A stretch of 64,000 bases of DNA, taken from positions 124,001 to 188,000 of the forward strand of contig NZ_CANMPM010000003.1 of the NCBI RefSeq assembly GCF_947499845.1. The letters run 5' to 3'. The translations under genes and the position numbers were made by a program. Positions 45,768-54,488 of this stretch are shown in pieces. Origin of the DNA: an uncultured Pseudokineococcus sp. (GTDB taxonomy: Bacteria; Actinomycetota; Actinomycetes; Actinomycetales; Quadrisphaeraceae). Within the stretch, counting starts at the first letter, position 1. Each line of letters begins with the position of its first letter. Under the pieces are notes generated by a model that was not told the origin of the DNA, did no database searches, and was given only the letters and a program-made list of their open reading frames with translations.

Positions 45768-48034
45768 GCGGTCTCCTCGGGGGTGCGGGCGGCGGGCGGG
45801 CCGTCGTCGGCGTCGTCGGGCCGGTTCGGGGGAACGGGTGCGAGCCGGCCCGCGAGCCACAGCGGCAGCTGGTCGGCGGCGTGGGGCGCGCTCTGGACGC
45901 CGTCGGCGCCGAGCGGCACGACCCAGCGGCTCGCGCCGCGGTCGGCGAGGTCCCACACGTAGCGCGCGACGGGGCCGCGCAGGCCCGTGTCGCCGAGCCC
46001 GCCGGGCGAGACGCCGGGGACGCTCGCCGTCGCGAGGACGCAGTCGGTGTCCCCGGGCAGGGGCGAGCCCTCACCGGGGCGCTCGACGGCGTCGTGCCAC
46101 GGCGTCCCGTCGAGGCCGTGCACGGTGCGTAGGCGGTGCAGGCGGCCCCACGTCGCCGACGGGTCGCCGGCGGGGGTCGCGGCGGCGTCCTCGAGCGCGG
46201 CGAGGGCCAGCGCGTCGACGTCGACCCCGTGGGCCGGCAGCACGTCGAGGAGGCGGGGGAGCGCCGCGCCGACGCGCTCGACGGGGGACAGCCACGGGAG
46301 CAGCGCGGCCGGGACGGCGGGCGGCCGGTGCAGGGGTGCGAGCAGCGGGACGGCGACGACCCGTCGCACCAGAGCGGCCCGCCACGCGGCGGCGGCCGCG
46401 GCGCCGGTGCTGCCCGGGTCCGCGCGCCCGTCCCAGGCGAGGGCGCGCTCGAGCAGGTCGCGCGCCGGGCCCGCCGTCGGCGCCGCCCGCGCCACGCGCC
46501 GCAGGAGCGCCAGCAGAGTCGGCGCCGACCCGTGCGCGGTGTCGACGAGCGTCGCGGCGAGGTCGTCGACGGCGAGGCCCGTGCGGTCGCCGACGAGCGC
46601 GCGCAGCCGCCGGGCGCGGTGCGGTGGCGCGAAGGCGGTGCCGAGGTGGGCGACGTCGGGCCGCTCGTCGTTCGCGGTGACGACGACGCCGGCGTCCGCC
46701 TCGGGCGAGCCGCCCGCGCCGTCGCCGGCCACGCGCAGCGCCGGGTGCTCCTCCCAGCCGGTCCACGCCCACGCCGGGTCGTCGGCCGGCACGGGACGCC
46801 AGCGCGCCCGCTCCGCCCGCCGCGGCACGCGCCCGGCGACGAGGCGGCGGACGGCGCCGGAGGTGTCGGCCACGAGCACGCTGTTGACCGGCTCGACCCA
46901 CGCGCCCCAGGCGCGCTCGACGTCGTCGGCCGTCCGGGCCCGCAGCAGGGCGGGCAGGGCCGCGGCACCGGCGTCGGCGAGCACCCGGCTGGGCGCGCGC
47001 AGGGCCAGGCCCTCGACCTCCTCGCCGTCGGCCATGGCTGGGGCGGGGGCCAGGGCCGGGGCGTCGGGGTGCCGCCGGTCGAGCACGAGGAGGGGCCCGC
47101 GGGCGGTCTCGACGACGTCGACCCGGACGGGGTCGGCCCCCGCGACCTCGACGACCTCGGTGCCTCGGTCCACCGGCTCCCACCCCTCGGGCCCGCGGGC
47201 GAGCAGCCGTCCCCCTCCGTCCTCGACGCGCAGCCGCTCCACGAGGAGGTCCTGGTAGTCGGCCATGGCGTTGGTCACCGCCCACGCGACCGAGCCTGCG
47301 TGCCCGAAGTGGGGGACGCCGGGCACGCCGGGGAAGGCGAGGCCGACGACGTCGACGCCCTCGGCGGCGCACACGAGGTGCACCTGCTGGTAGACGCCGG
47401 GGCGCTCGAGGAGGCGGTGCGGGTCGCCCGCGACGAGGGGCAGGCCGCTCGCCGTCCGGGAGCCGGCGACGGCGAGGGCGTTGCTGCCGTCGGGCGGTCC
47501 GACGGCGAGGGCGGCCGCCAGGTCGGGCCCGAGGTCCGGACCCATGCCGCTCACCACGTGCTCGCGCCAGAGCTTCGTGCCGACCGACCCGAAGAGGAGG
47601 TGGTGGGAGAGCAGCACGGCGAGCGGCGTCCAGGGCTGCCACCCCGGGTCCCCGTCGCCGTCGAGGCCCGTGCCGACGTGAGCGCCGTCGAGGCCGAGGG
47701 CGCGCAGCTCCGGCGACCGCGCGGCGCCCTCGGGGAGACCCGCGGCGACGCCCTCGGCGTACGCCGCGACGAAGCGGCGCACGGGCGCCTCCAGCGCGGC
47801 GAAGCAGCGGCGGGCGGTGTCCTGCAGGCGCACCCGGCGGGCGAGCACGTCCCACGCGAGCCCGCTCGGGCCGACGTGCGCGGCGAGCACCCCCTCGGCG
47901 CGCCAGCGCTCGGACTCCAGCTGCCAGGCCCGGTCGTGCGCCGTCACCCGGCCCTGGGCGTGCGCCAGCTCCTCCAGCGAGCCGGCCTCGACCGTCGGCA
48001 CGCCGTGGGCGTCGCGCCGCACGCGAGGCGTCAC
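45764..48034 (-). CDS. Penicillin acylase family (Ntn) hydrolase in siderophore operon
   Basis: A 756-residue N-terminal-nucleophile hydrolase. The alpha segment begins RRDAHGVPTVEAGSLEELAHAQGRVTAHDR. The autocleavage site and Ser nucleophile lie in DGSNALAVAGSRTASGLPLVAGDPH (about residues 183-207), with TNAMADYQDL and the late VTANDERPDVAHLG as further active-site regions. No signal peptide is visible, so it may act in the cytoplasm. GTG at 48034 overlaps the NIS synthetase stop by 4 nt. An acylase-acyltransferase pair is known in some Streptomyces des clusters making aryl-acylated desferrioxamines, so it may deacylate or re-acylate the siderophore. Confidence 0.88.
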   Translation of the reverse strand: MTPRVRRDAHGVPTVEAGSLEELAHAQGRVTAHDRAWQLESERWRAEGVLAAHVGPSGLAWDVLARRVRLQDTARRCFAALEAPVRRFVAAYAEGVAAGLPEGAARSPELRALGLDGAHVGTGLDGDGDPGWQPWTPLAVLLSHHLLFGSVGTKLWREHVVSGMGPDLGPDLAAALAVGPPDGSNALAVAGSRTASGLPLVAGDPHRLLERPGVYQQVHLVCAAEGVDVVGLAFPGVPGVPHFGHAGSVAWAVTNAMADYQDLLVERLRVEDGGGRLLARGPEGWEPVDRGTEVVEVAGADPVRVDVVETARGPLLVLDRRHPDAPALAPAPAMADGEEVEGLALRAPSRVLADAGAAALPALLRARTADDVERAWGAWVEPVNSVLVADTSGAVRRLVAGRVPRRAERARWRPVPADDPAWAWTGWEEHPALRVAGDGAGGSPEADAGVVVTANDERPDVAHLGTAFAPPHRARRLRALVGDRTGLAVDDLAATLVDTAHGSAPTLLALLRRVARAAPTAGPARDLLERALAWDGRADPGSTGAAAAAAWRAALVRRVVAVPLLAPLHRPPAVPAALLPWLSPVERVGAALPRLLDVLPAHGVDVDALALAALEDAAATPAGDPSATWGRLHRLRTVHGLDGTPWHDAVERPGEGSPLPGDTDCVLATASVPGVSPGGLGDTGLRGPVARYVWDLADRGASRWVVPLGADGVQSAPHAADQLPLWLAGRLAPVPPNRPDDADDGPPAARTPEETA

Positions 48035-49995
48035 GGCGCGCCGCCCGCGGCCGGACCGCTCGCGGAGGCGCCGGTGCGACGCCGCGGGTCGTGCGGCGCC
48101 ACCGGGTTGTCCAGCTCGCCCGCCATGAGCAGGGAGGAGACCTGGTCGGCGAGGTCGACCATCTGGAGGGTGTTGCGCAGCTGCAGCCGGTTGAGGCAGG
48201 AGTGCGCGAAGGTCGGGGTGAAGACGTCGAAGCGCTCGTGCGCGGCCGGGTGGTCGCGGCGGTGGGCGTCGAGGACCTCGGCGAGCACCCGCCAGGACTC
48301 CTCCGCGGGCAGCAGCCCGTCGCGGTCGAGGATCGCGACGAGGTGGCGCAGCACCCCGTCGACGACGTCGGTGAACAGGGAAAGCAGCCGCACGCCCGGG
48401 TCGTCGGCCACGCGCACGCGCTCGACGCCGTCGGGCAGCGGCCGGTCGCCGAAGACGGCCACCTCCTCCCCGATGTCCTTGACGAGGACCCGCTCGACGA
48501 CGTCGTCGCGCAGCACGACGAGGACGTTCTCCCCGTGCGGCATGAAGGCCAGGTCGTGCACGAGCAGGCACTGCACGAGCGGGCGCACGTAGGCGCGCAG
48601 GTAGCGCTCGAGCCACGCGCGCGCCCCGAGGCCGGAGCCCTCGACGAGGGCCCCGACGAGGGAGCGGCCCTCGTGGTCGCGGTGCAGGAGCGCCGCCATG
48701 GTCATGGCGCGCTCGCCGTCGGCCAGCCGCGGCACGGGGCTCTCGCGCCACAGCGCCGCGACCATCCGCTGGTGCGCCGACCGGGGGCCCGGGCGCGCGC
48801 AGCGGTGGTAGGCGTCGCCGGTGTACCCGACGGCGGCGAGCTCGCGCAGGACGCCGAAGCCCGAGCCGCCGAGCTCGGGGTCGCCCGCGACGACGTCGGC
48901 GACCCAGTCGTTCACGGCCGGCGTGCTGGCCATGTAGGCGGGGGACAGGCCGCGGACGAAGCCCATGTTCTGCACCGCGAGCGCCGTCTTGACGTAGTGG
49001 CGCTCGGGGCGGTCGACGTCGAAGAAGGTGCGGATCGACTGCTGGGGCACGTACCGGTCGGGCCCGCGGCCGAGGAGGACGAGGTCCCGGCGGGCGAGGT
49101 CGGGCGCGAAGGTGACGGCGACCTTGGCGTCCCACTGCCACGGGTGCAGGGGCAGGAGCACGTAGCCCACTGGGTCGCAGCCGAGGTCGCGCAGCCGGTG
49201 CGCGAAGGCCGCCCGGACCTCGGGCCCGAGCTGGCCGTCGAGCAGCCCGTCCTCGTCGACGCCCGCGCCGAGCGCGAGGACGGCGCGGTCGCGCCGGGCG
49301 GCCACCCACACGAGGCGGGCGGGCTGCCCGGCCTCGGGGGCGTACCGGGCGGCGTCGTCGAGGCCGAAGCCGATGCGGCCGTTGTTGGCGAGGAAGCCCG
49401 GGTGGCCCTCGGTCATCGACCGCTCGACGGTCTGCAGGTCGGCGCGCGCCAGGACCCGGGCGTCGGCGCGGCGGTGGTGGAGCTTCCACGCGGCGCCGGC
49501 GAGCGTCGCCGCCAGCTCCTCGAGGTAGGTGTGCAGCAGGGCGTCCGGCACGCCGAGCCACGGGGCGAGCTCGACGACGAGGTCCTGCACGTCGAGGTCG
49601 GCCGGCGCGCCGTCGACCGTGCGGGTGACCGACGCCGCGTCGACGTCCCAGTGCTCCAGGGGCAGCACCCGGGCGCGGTAGCGGTACTCCGCGGTGCCGG
49701 GCGCGCGGTCGTGGTGGGGCGCGGCGCCGGGCGTGCGCAGCGACCACGTGCGCCACGGGCTGCGCCCGTCCGCCGTCCCCGGGCCGTCGGTCCCCGTGCC
49801 GTCGGTCGGGACCTCGTCCACCGGGGCGCCGTCGAGGGGCTCGGGGCGGAGGAGCCGCTCGTGCGCGAGCTCCGAGAGCGCCTTGGTGACGAGGTGGCGC
49901 TGCGCCGCCGCCATGGCCGTGGGCTCGAGGTGCTCGGCGCCCCCCACGGCGAGGTCGGCGAGATCGGCGGGGTCGAGCCCGGCGCCGGCCGTCAC
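48031..49995 (-). CDS. desD: NRPS-independent siderophore synthetase (IucA/IucC family, DesD-like)
   Basis: A 654-residue ATP-dependent synthetase joining hydroxamate units. Motifs include EGHPGFLANNGRIGFGLDD, LPLHPWQWDAKV, PQQSIRTFFDVDRPERHYVKTAL, MGFVRGLSPAYM, FMPHGENVLVVLRD and KDIGEEVAVF, all typical of type C NIS synthetases such as DesD. GTG at 49995 overlaps the upstream acyltransferase stop by 4 nt. Position after lysine decarboxylase, N-hydroxylase and acyltransferase fits oligomerisation and cyclisation of N-hydroxy-N-acyl-cadaverine. Alcaligin/bisucaberin-type products are alternatives. Confidence 0.92.
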   Translation of the reverse strand: MTAGAGLDPADLADLAVGGAEHLEPTAMAAAQRHLVTKALSELAHERLLRPEPLDGAPVDEVPTDGTGTDGPGTADGRSPWRTWSLRTPGAAPHHDRAPGTAEYRYRARVLPLEHWDVDAASVTRTVDGAPADLDVQDLVVELAPWLGVPDALLHTYLEELAATLAGAAWKLHHRRADARVLARADLQTVERSMTEGHPGFLANNGRIGFGLDDAARYAPEAGQPARLVWVAARRDRAVLALGAGVDEDGLLDGQLGPEVRAAFAHRLRDLGCDPVGYVLLPLHPWQWDAKVAVTFAPDLARRDLVLLGRGPDRYVPQQSIRTFFDVDRPERHYVKTALAVQNMGFVRGLSPAYMASTPAVNDWVADVVAGDPELGGSGFGVLRELAAVGYTGDAYHRCARPGPRSAHQRMVAALWRESPVPRLADGERAMTMAALLHRDHEGRSLVGALVEGSGLGARAWLERYLRAYVRPLVQCLLVHDLAFMPHGENVLVVLRDDVVERVLVKDIGEEVAVFGDRPLPDGVERVRVADDPGVRLLSLFTDVVDGVLRHLVAILDRDGLLPAEESWRVLAEVLDAHRRDHPAAHERFDVFTPTFAHSCLNRLQLRNTLQMVDLADQVSSLLMAGELDNPVAPHDPRRRTGASASGPAAGGAP

Positions 49996-50618
49996 CACAC
50001 GAGCTCCCCGAGCTCGCTGCGCGCGAAGGCCTCCCACGTGCACGTCGAGAGCACCGCCGTCTTGCCGGGCAGCGCGAGCAGGCCGTGCTCGACGAAGCCG
50101 GCGGCGAGGTTCTTGGCGCGCACGGCCGTGTTCTGCTCGTCGGGCTCGACGACGACGCGCCGCGCCCCCGGCTGCGCGAGCGCGAGGCGGACGACGGCGG
50201 CCACGGCCGTCGCCGTCAGCCCGTGGAGCGGGGGAGCGCCGGGCTCGGGCGGCGCGACGAGCACGTGCATGCCGACGTCGCCGGCCTCGGCGTCCCAGTG
50301 GCCGGCGAGCACGCGCTCGCGCGGGTCGTAGGTCTCCGCCAGCACGAGCGGGCGGCCGTCGAGGTGGCCCAGCCACGCGTGGTGGCAGGGGTCACCGGCG
50401 ATGGTGGCGTGCTCGGCGCGGACGTCCTCGGTCGTGGCGCCCTGCATCTGCCAGAACACCGATCGCGGCGCGGTCACCCACGCGTGCAGCCGCACCAGCG
50501 TCGGGTCGTCGAGGGGCGTCGTGCCGTCGACGGGCAGCGGCGCGAACGTCCACGTGCCCAGCGCGGAGCGCGCCGTCACGCCGGCGACCGGCGCCGTCGT
50601 CGGGCCCGCGGCGGTCAC
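49992..50618 (-). CDS. desC: Siderophore N-acyltransferase (GNAT, DesC-like)
   Basis: A 208-residue acyltransferase located between the N-hydroxylase and the synthetase, the DesC position. Motifs: VRLHAWVTAPRSVFWQMQGA, HHAWLGHLDGRPLVLAETYD, GDVGMHVLVAPPEPGAPPLHGLT and VVVEPDEQNTAVRAKNLAAGF. It would acylate N-hydroxycadaverine with succinyl- or acetyl-CoA. Start GTG at 50618 and its stop each overlap neighbours by 4 nt. It is a paralogue of the last gene in the operon (45132-45767). Confidence 0.9.
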   Translation of the reverse strand: MTAAGPTTAPVAGVTARSALGTWTFAPLPVDGTTPLDDPTLVRLHAWVTAPRSVFWQMQGATTEDVRAEHATIAGDPCHHAWLGHLDGRPLVLAETYDPRERVLAGHWDAEAGDVGMHVLVAPPEPGAPPLHGLTATAVAAVVRLALAQPGARRVVVEPDEQNTAVRAKNLAAGFVEHGLLALPGKTAVLSTCTWEAFARSELGELVW

Positions 50619-52018
50619 CGGGGGGCCCCCGCCGGCGCCGGCTCGGACGCCGGGGTCCCGCCGCGCGCACCGCCGTCGGGAGGGCCGCCGGCGGGGCTCC
50701 CGAGGCCGAACTGCTGGTAGGCGATGTGCTCCTCGACGGGGTAGACCTCGCGCCCGCACATCGCGTTGATCATCACCGAGGCGCGGAACGCGCCCATGCC
50801 GAGGTCGGGGGCCGCGATGCCGTGCGTGTGCTCCTCGCCGTTGAGCACGAAGACCTCCCGGTCGTCGTGGTCGACGGTGTAGCCGAGGGCGACGTCGTAG
50901 CGGCCCTGCGCGTCCCACCGGACGCGGTGGCGCACGGGCTCGAGGAAGGCGGGCACCTCGGCGCGGTACCCGGTGGCGAGGACGAGGCCCTCCGTCTCCC
51001 GGGTCGTGCGGCCGCCCGTCTCGGCGTGGTGCAGGTCGAGGGCGTACGTGCGCCGCTCGGCGTCCCAGCGCGCCCCCGTGAGCTCGACGCCGGTGAGCAG
51101 CTCCGTCGGCACCTCACCGCGGGCGCCGAGCCGGTAGAGCGTGTCGTAGATCGCGTCGACGAGGTCGGCGCTGATGCCCTTGTGCAGCTGGCGCTGCTCG
51201 CGGGCCAGCTCGTCGCGGCGGCGCGGGGGGAGCGCGTGGTGGTAGCGCACGTACTCCGGCGAGGTCATCTCGAGCGTGAGCTTGGTGTACTCCATGGGGA
51301 AGAAGCGGGGCGAGCGCGTCACCCAGTCCACCCGGTACCCGTACCGGCGGGCGTCGGTGAGCAGGTCGAGGTAGACCTCCGCGGCGCTCTGGCCGCTGCC
51401 GACGACGGCGACCGAGCCCAGGCGCTGCAGCTCGTCCTTCCGGTCGAGGTAGGAGGCGCTGTGCAGCGCGGGCCCGGGCAGGTCGCGGGCGACCTCGGGG
51501 ACCGACGGCCGCGTGCCGACGCCGAGGACGAGCCGGCGCCCGCGGTGGGTCTCGGTGGCGCCCGTGCGGGTGCAGCGGGCCGTGACGACGTAGCGGCCGC
51601 CGGCCCCGTCGTCCTCGTGGTCGACCCGGACGACCTCGCGGCCGAAGCGCAGGCCCGGCACGCGGCCCGCGACCCAGCGGCAGTAGGCGTCGACGTCCGA
51701 GCGCAGCGGGTAGAAGGACTCGCGGATGTAGAAGGGGTACAGGCGCCCCGTCGCCTTGAGCCAGGCGAGGAACGAGAACTCCGACGTCGGGTCGGCCATC
51801 GTCACGAGGTCGGCCAGGAAGGGCACCTGCGTCGTCGCGCCCTCGAGCATCATCCCGGGGTGCCAGGAGAACTCCTCCTTGGCGTCGAGGAAGACGCCGG
51901 AGAGGTCGGGCACCGGGGCGACGAGCGCCGCCAGCCCGAGGCCGAAGGGGCCGATCCCGACGGCGACGAAGTCGTGGACGGGGCCCTCGGGCGCGCCCGC
52001 GCCGGCCGGGGCGCTCAC
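50615..52018 (-). CDS. desB: Lysine/cadaverine N6-hydroxylase (IucD/SidA/DesB-like)
   Basis: A 467-residue flavin monooxygenase. FAD loop VAVGIGPFGLGLAAL (about residues 19-33), FSWHPGMMLEGATTQVPFLADLVTMADPTS substrate region, NADPH loop VAVVGSGQSAAEVYLDL and the C-terminal ATGYRAEVP motif. It N-hydroxylates a primary amine, here probably the cadaverine made by the preceding decarboxylase. GTG at 52018 overlaps the decarboxylase stop by 4 nt. The C-terminal 25 residues are a Pro/Gly-rich tail. Confidence 0.93.
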   Translation of the reverse strand: MSAPAGAGAPEGPVHDFVAVGIGPFGLGLAALVAPVPDLSGVFLDAKEEFSWHPGMMLEGATTQVPFLADLVTMADPTSEFSFLAWLKATGRLYPFYIRESFYPLRSDVDAYCRWVAGRVPGLRFGREVVRVDHEDDGAGGRYVVTARCTRTGATETHRGRRLVLGVGTRPSVPEVARDLPGPALHSASYLDRKDELQRLGSVAVVGSGQSAAEVYLDLLTDARRYGYRVDWVTRSPRFFPMEYTKLTLEMTSPEYVRYHHALPPRRRDELAREQRQLHKGISADLVDAIYDTLYRLGARGEVPTELLTGVELTGARWDAERRTYALDLHHAETGGRTTRETEGLVLATGYRAEVPAFLEPVRHRVRWDAQGRYDVALGYTVDHDDREVFVLNGEEHTHGIAAPDLGMGAFRASVMINAMCGREVYPVEEHIAYQQFGLGSPAGGPPDGGARGGTPASEPAPAGAPR

Positions 52019-53601
52019 GCCGCGCTCCCCGCGGCCGCCGCCACCGGGGCGGGCAGCGGCGCGAGCAGGTCCTCGCCGGCCTCGCGGACGAGGCGCAGGA
52101 CGTCGGCGACGTCGGCGCGCGTCGTCGCGGGGTCGAGGAAGGTCATCTTCAGCCAGGGCCGCCCGTCGAGGACCGTGCGGGCCACGGCGGCCGCGCCGTC
52201 GGCGGCCAGCCGGTCGCGCACCCCGCCGACGAGCGCGTCGGCGGTGCCGTCGTCGACGGGCGTCGGGACGCCGTCGGGCCCGGCCACCAGCGGGCGCAGC
52301 CGGAAGAGCACGGTGCTCAGCTCCGGCGTGCTGTGGAGCTCGACGTCGGGCTGGCGGGCGAGGTCCTCGGCGACGTCGGCCGCGAGGTCGACGCACGCGT
52401 CGACGGCGTCGCCGAGCGCGTCGGCGCCCATCACCCGCAGCGTCAGCCAGAGCTTCACGGCGTCGAAGCGCCGCGTCGTCTGCAGGCTCGTGTCGACGTG
52501 GTTGGGCACGCCCTCCTCGCGCGGGTTGAGGTAGGCGGCGTGGTGGGCCACGAGGTCCATCGCCGCGCCGTCGCGCACGAGCACCGCCGAGGAGGCGACC
52601 GGCTGGAAGAAGGTCTTGTGGAAGTCGACGGTCACCGACGACGCCCGCTCGACGCCGTCGAGCAGGTGCCGCCGTCGGCGCGAGACGAGCAGGCCCCCGC
52701 CGTACGCGGCGTCGACGTGCAGCCACAGGCCGCGCTCGTCGCAGACGTCCGCGACGGCGGCGAGGGGGTCGACGCGGCCGAGGTCCGTCGTCCCGGCAGT
52801 GGCGACGACCGCCGCGACGACGTCGCCGGCCGCCCGCACCTCGTCGGCGACCCGGGCCAGCGCGGCGGGGTCGAGGCGGTGGCGGGCGTCGGTGGGCACC
52901 CGCACGACCGCGTCGGCGCCCAGGCCGAGGAGCCGCGCGGCGCGCGTGACGCTGAAGTGGGCCTGGTCGCTCGCCAGCACGCGCAGGCGGCCGGGCAGGA
53001 GCTCGTCGGGCCGCGCGAGACCGCGCGCCGCCAGCGCCGCCTCCCGGGCGAGCAGCAGCGCGTGGGTGTTGGACTGCGTGCCGCCGCTCGTGAAGACGCC
53101 GCGCGCGCCCGGCCCGAGGCCGGCCCGCTCGGCGGCCCAGTCCAGCAGGCGCCGCTCGAGGAGGGTGGCCACCCGGGACTGGTCGTAGGTGTCCATCGAG
53201 GTGTTCACCGCGGAGGCCAGCAGGTCCGCCGCGAGCGCCGGCAGCGCCACGGGGCAGTTGAGGTGCGCGACGTAGCCGGGCGCGTGGAACCACACGGCGT
53301 GGTCGAGCCACACCCGCGAGAGCTCCTCGAGGGCCGCGGGGGTGTCGCCGAGGGGCGCGTCCAGGTCGACGGCGTCGACGAGCTCCTGCAGCTCCTGCTG
53401 CGGGGCGCCGGTGTGCGGTCGCCGTGCCCCGCGGACCGAGCGGCTCAGCACGTCGACCGCCGCGGACATCGTCGCCACGTAGGCGTCGGCGGTCGTCTCG
53501 CGCAGGAAGGCGTCGGCGGTCGGGGCGGGGCGACGGGCGCTCCCGACCACGGGAACCTCGACGGCGGCGCGGTCGCGCGGTCGGGCGGAGGACGGCGTCA
53601 C
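52015..53601 (-). CDS. desA: PLP-dependent group II decarboxylase (lysine decarboxylase, DesA-like)
   Basis: A 528-residue decarboxylase. PLP-binding features: TSGGTQSNTHALLLARE, HVDAAYGGGLLVS (the Asp for the pyridine nitrogen) and Schiff-base Lys in VTVDFHKTFFQPVASSAV. First gene of a run of six linked by 4-nt overlaps. In desABCD operons this enzyme makes cadaverine; a diaminobutyrate specificity cannot be excluded by eye. GTG at 53601 follows GGGAG. Upstream lies an iron box shared with the divergent reductase gene, so it should be repressed by iron. Confidence 0.92.
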   Translation of the reverse strand: MTPSSARPRDRAAVEVPVVGSARRPAPTADAFLRETTADAYVATMSAAVDVLSRSVRGARRPHTGAPQQELQELVDAVDLDAPLGDTPAALEELSRVWLDHAVWFHAPGYVAHLNCPVALPALAADLLASAVNTSMDTYDQSRVATLLERRLLDWAAERAGLGPGARGVFTSGGTQSNTHALLLAREAALAARGLARPDELLPGRLRVLASDQAHFSVTRAARLLGLGADAVVRVPTDARHRLDPAALARVADEVRAAGDVVAAVVATAGTTDLGRVDPLAAVADVCDERGLWLHVDAAYGGGLLVSRRRRHLLDGVERASSVTVDFHKTFFQPVASSAVLVRDGAAMDLVAHHAAYLNPREEGVPNHVDTSLQTTRRFDAVKLWLTLRVMGADALGDAVDACVDLAADVAEDLARQPDVELHSTPELSTVLFRLRPLVAGPDGVPTPVDDGTADALVGGVRDRLAADGAAAVARTVLDGRPWLKMTFLDPATTRADVADVLRLVREAGEDLLAPLPAPVAAAAGSAA

Positions 53602-53654
53602 GGTGGCTCCCGGGGGGACGGGCGGGCGGGGCGGGGACGGGCAGCGCGAGGGCA

Positions 53655-53673
53655 GTAGGTAAGGCTGCCCTCA
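53655..53673. promoter_or_regulatory. Iron box (DtxR/IdeR/DmdR type)
   Basis: GTAGGTAAGGCTGCCCTCA matches the actinobacterial iron-box consensus TTAGGTTAGGCTAACCTAA at 14 of 19 positions. It is centred in the 158-bp gap between the divergent desA (start 53601) and siderophore-interacting reductase (start 53760) genes, the expected place for iron-dependent repression of both arms of the locus. Confidence 0.8.
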
Positions 53674-53759
53674 GCGCCGGGTACGGTACACACCCCGGCC
53701 GAGGCCGGACCGGCGTGCGGCCCTCCCGGGCCGCGGCCGCCCGAGGCGAGGAGGCGCAC

Positions 53760-54488
53760 GTGCAGCACGGCTGGCAGGGCGCGGTGATCAAGGCGCTGCG
53801 CGGACGGGACTTCACCCTCGAGGTGCTCTCGGCGCAGGACGTGGGCGGCCGCTGCCGGAGGGTGCGGGTGCGCGACGGCGGCCTGCTGGCGGCCTGCCCG
53901 CCGCACCCGACGATGTGGGTGCGGCTGTGGTTCTCCGACGGCGGGCGCCCGCACCAGCGCGCCTTCACGGTCGTCGACCCCGACCCGGCGGCGGGCTCCT
54001 TCGACCTCGAGTTCGCCCTCCACGACGGCGTCGCGGCGGCGTGGTCCCTGGCGGCCCGGCCGGGGGACCGCCTCGACGCCACCGTCTACGGCACCCGCTT
54101 CGACCCGCTGCCCGAGCCCGTCCGACGCCTCCACCTCGTGGGTGACCCGGCCTCGCTGCCGGCGGTGAACTCGGTGCTCGACGCGCACGCCGGGACGCCG
54201 GCGACCGTCGTCCTCGAGGAGGGCCACCCCGACGACCGGGCGCTGCCCGTGCGCGCGCGGGCCTGCCACGACGTCACGTGGGTGCCCCGCGGCGAGGGGG
54301 CGGCGGCGGGCGGGGCCCTCGTCGACCGGGTGCGGTCGGGCTGGGCCGACGCCGACGCGCGCGCCGACTGGTTCTGGCTGGGCTGCGAGGCCGCGAGCAC
54401 CCGGGCGCTGGTGCGCCACCTGCGCCGCGAGCTCGGCGTCCCGAAGGAGCGCGTCTCCGCGCTCGGGTACTGGCGGGACGAGGCGTGA
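53760..54488 (+). CDS. Siderophore-interacting protein (ferric-siderophore reductase)
   Basis: A 242-residue FAD-dependent reductase of the ViuB/SIP family. It has the FAD-binding RAFTVVDPDP (R-x-x-T), the beta-barrel DLEFALHDGVAAAWSLAARPGD, and LHLVGDPASLPAVNSVLD of the NAD(P)H half, ending ALGYWRDEA. It would release iron from the imported siderophore, the role of DesF in Streptomyces, where it also sits next to desABCD. GTG at 53760 follows GAGGAGG. Its stop overlaps the importer start by 4 nt. It shares the iron box with desA. Confidence 0.92.
   Translation: MQHGWQGAVIKALRGRDFTLEVLSAQDVGGRCRRVRVRDGGLLAACPPHPTMWVRLWFSDGGRPHQRAFTVVDPDPAAGSFDLEFALHDGVAAAWSLAARPGDRLDATVYGTRFDPLPEPVRRLHLVGDPASLPAVNSVLDAHAGTPATVVLEEGHPDDRALPVRARACHDVTWVPRGEGAAAGGALVDRVRSGWADADARADWFWLGCEAASTRALVRHLRRELGVPKERVSALGYWRDEA

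Noticed and set aside
48031-53601. Rhizobactin- or aerobactin-type siderophore pathway
   Set aside because: Gene order and the single type C-like synthetase fit desABCD better, and there is no second IucA-type synthetase or diaminobutyrate aminotransferase.
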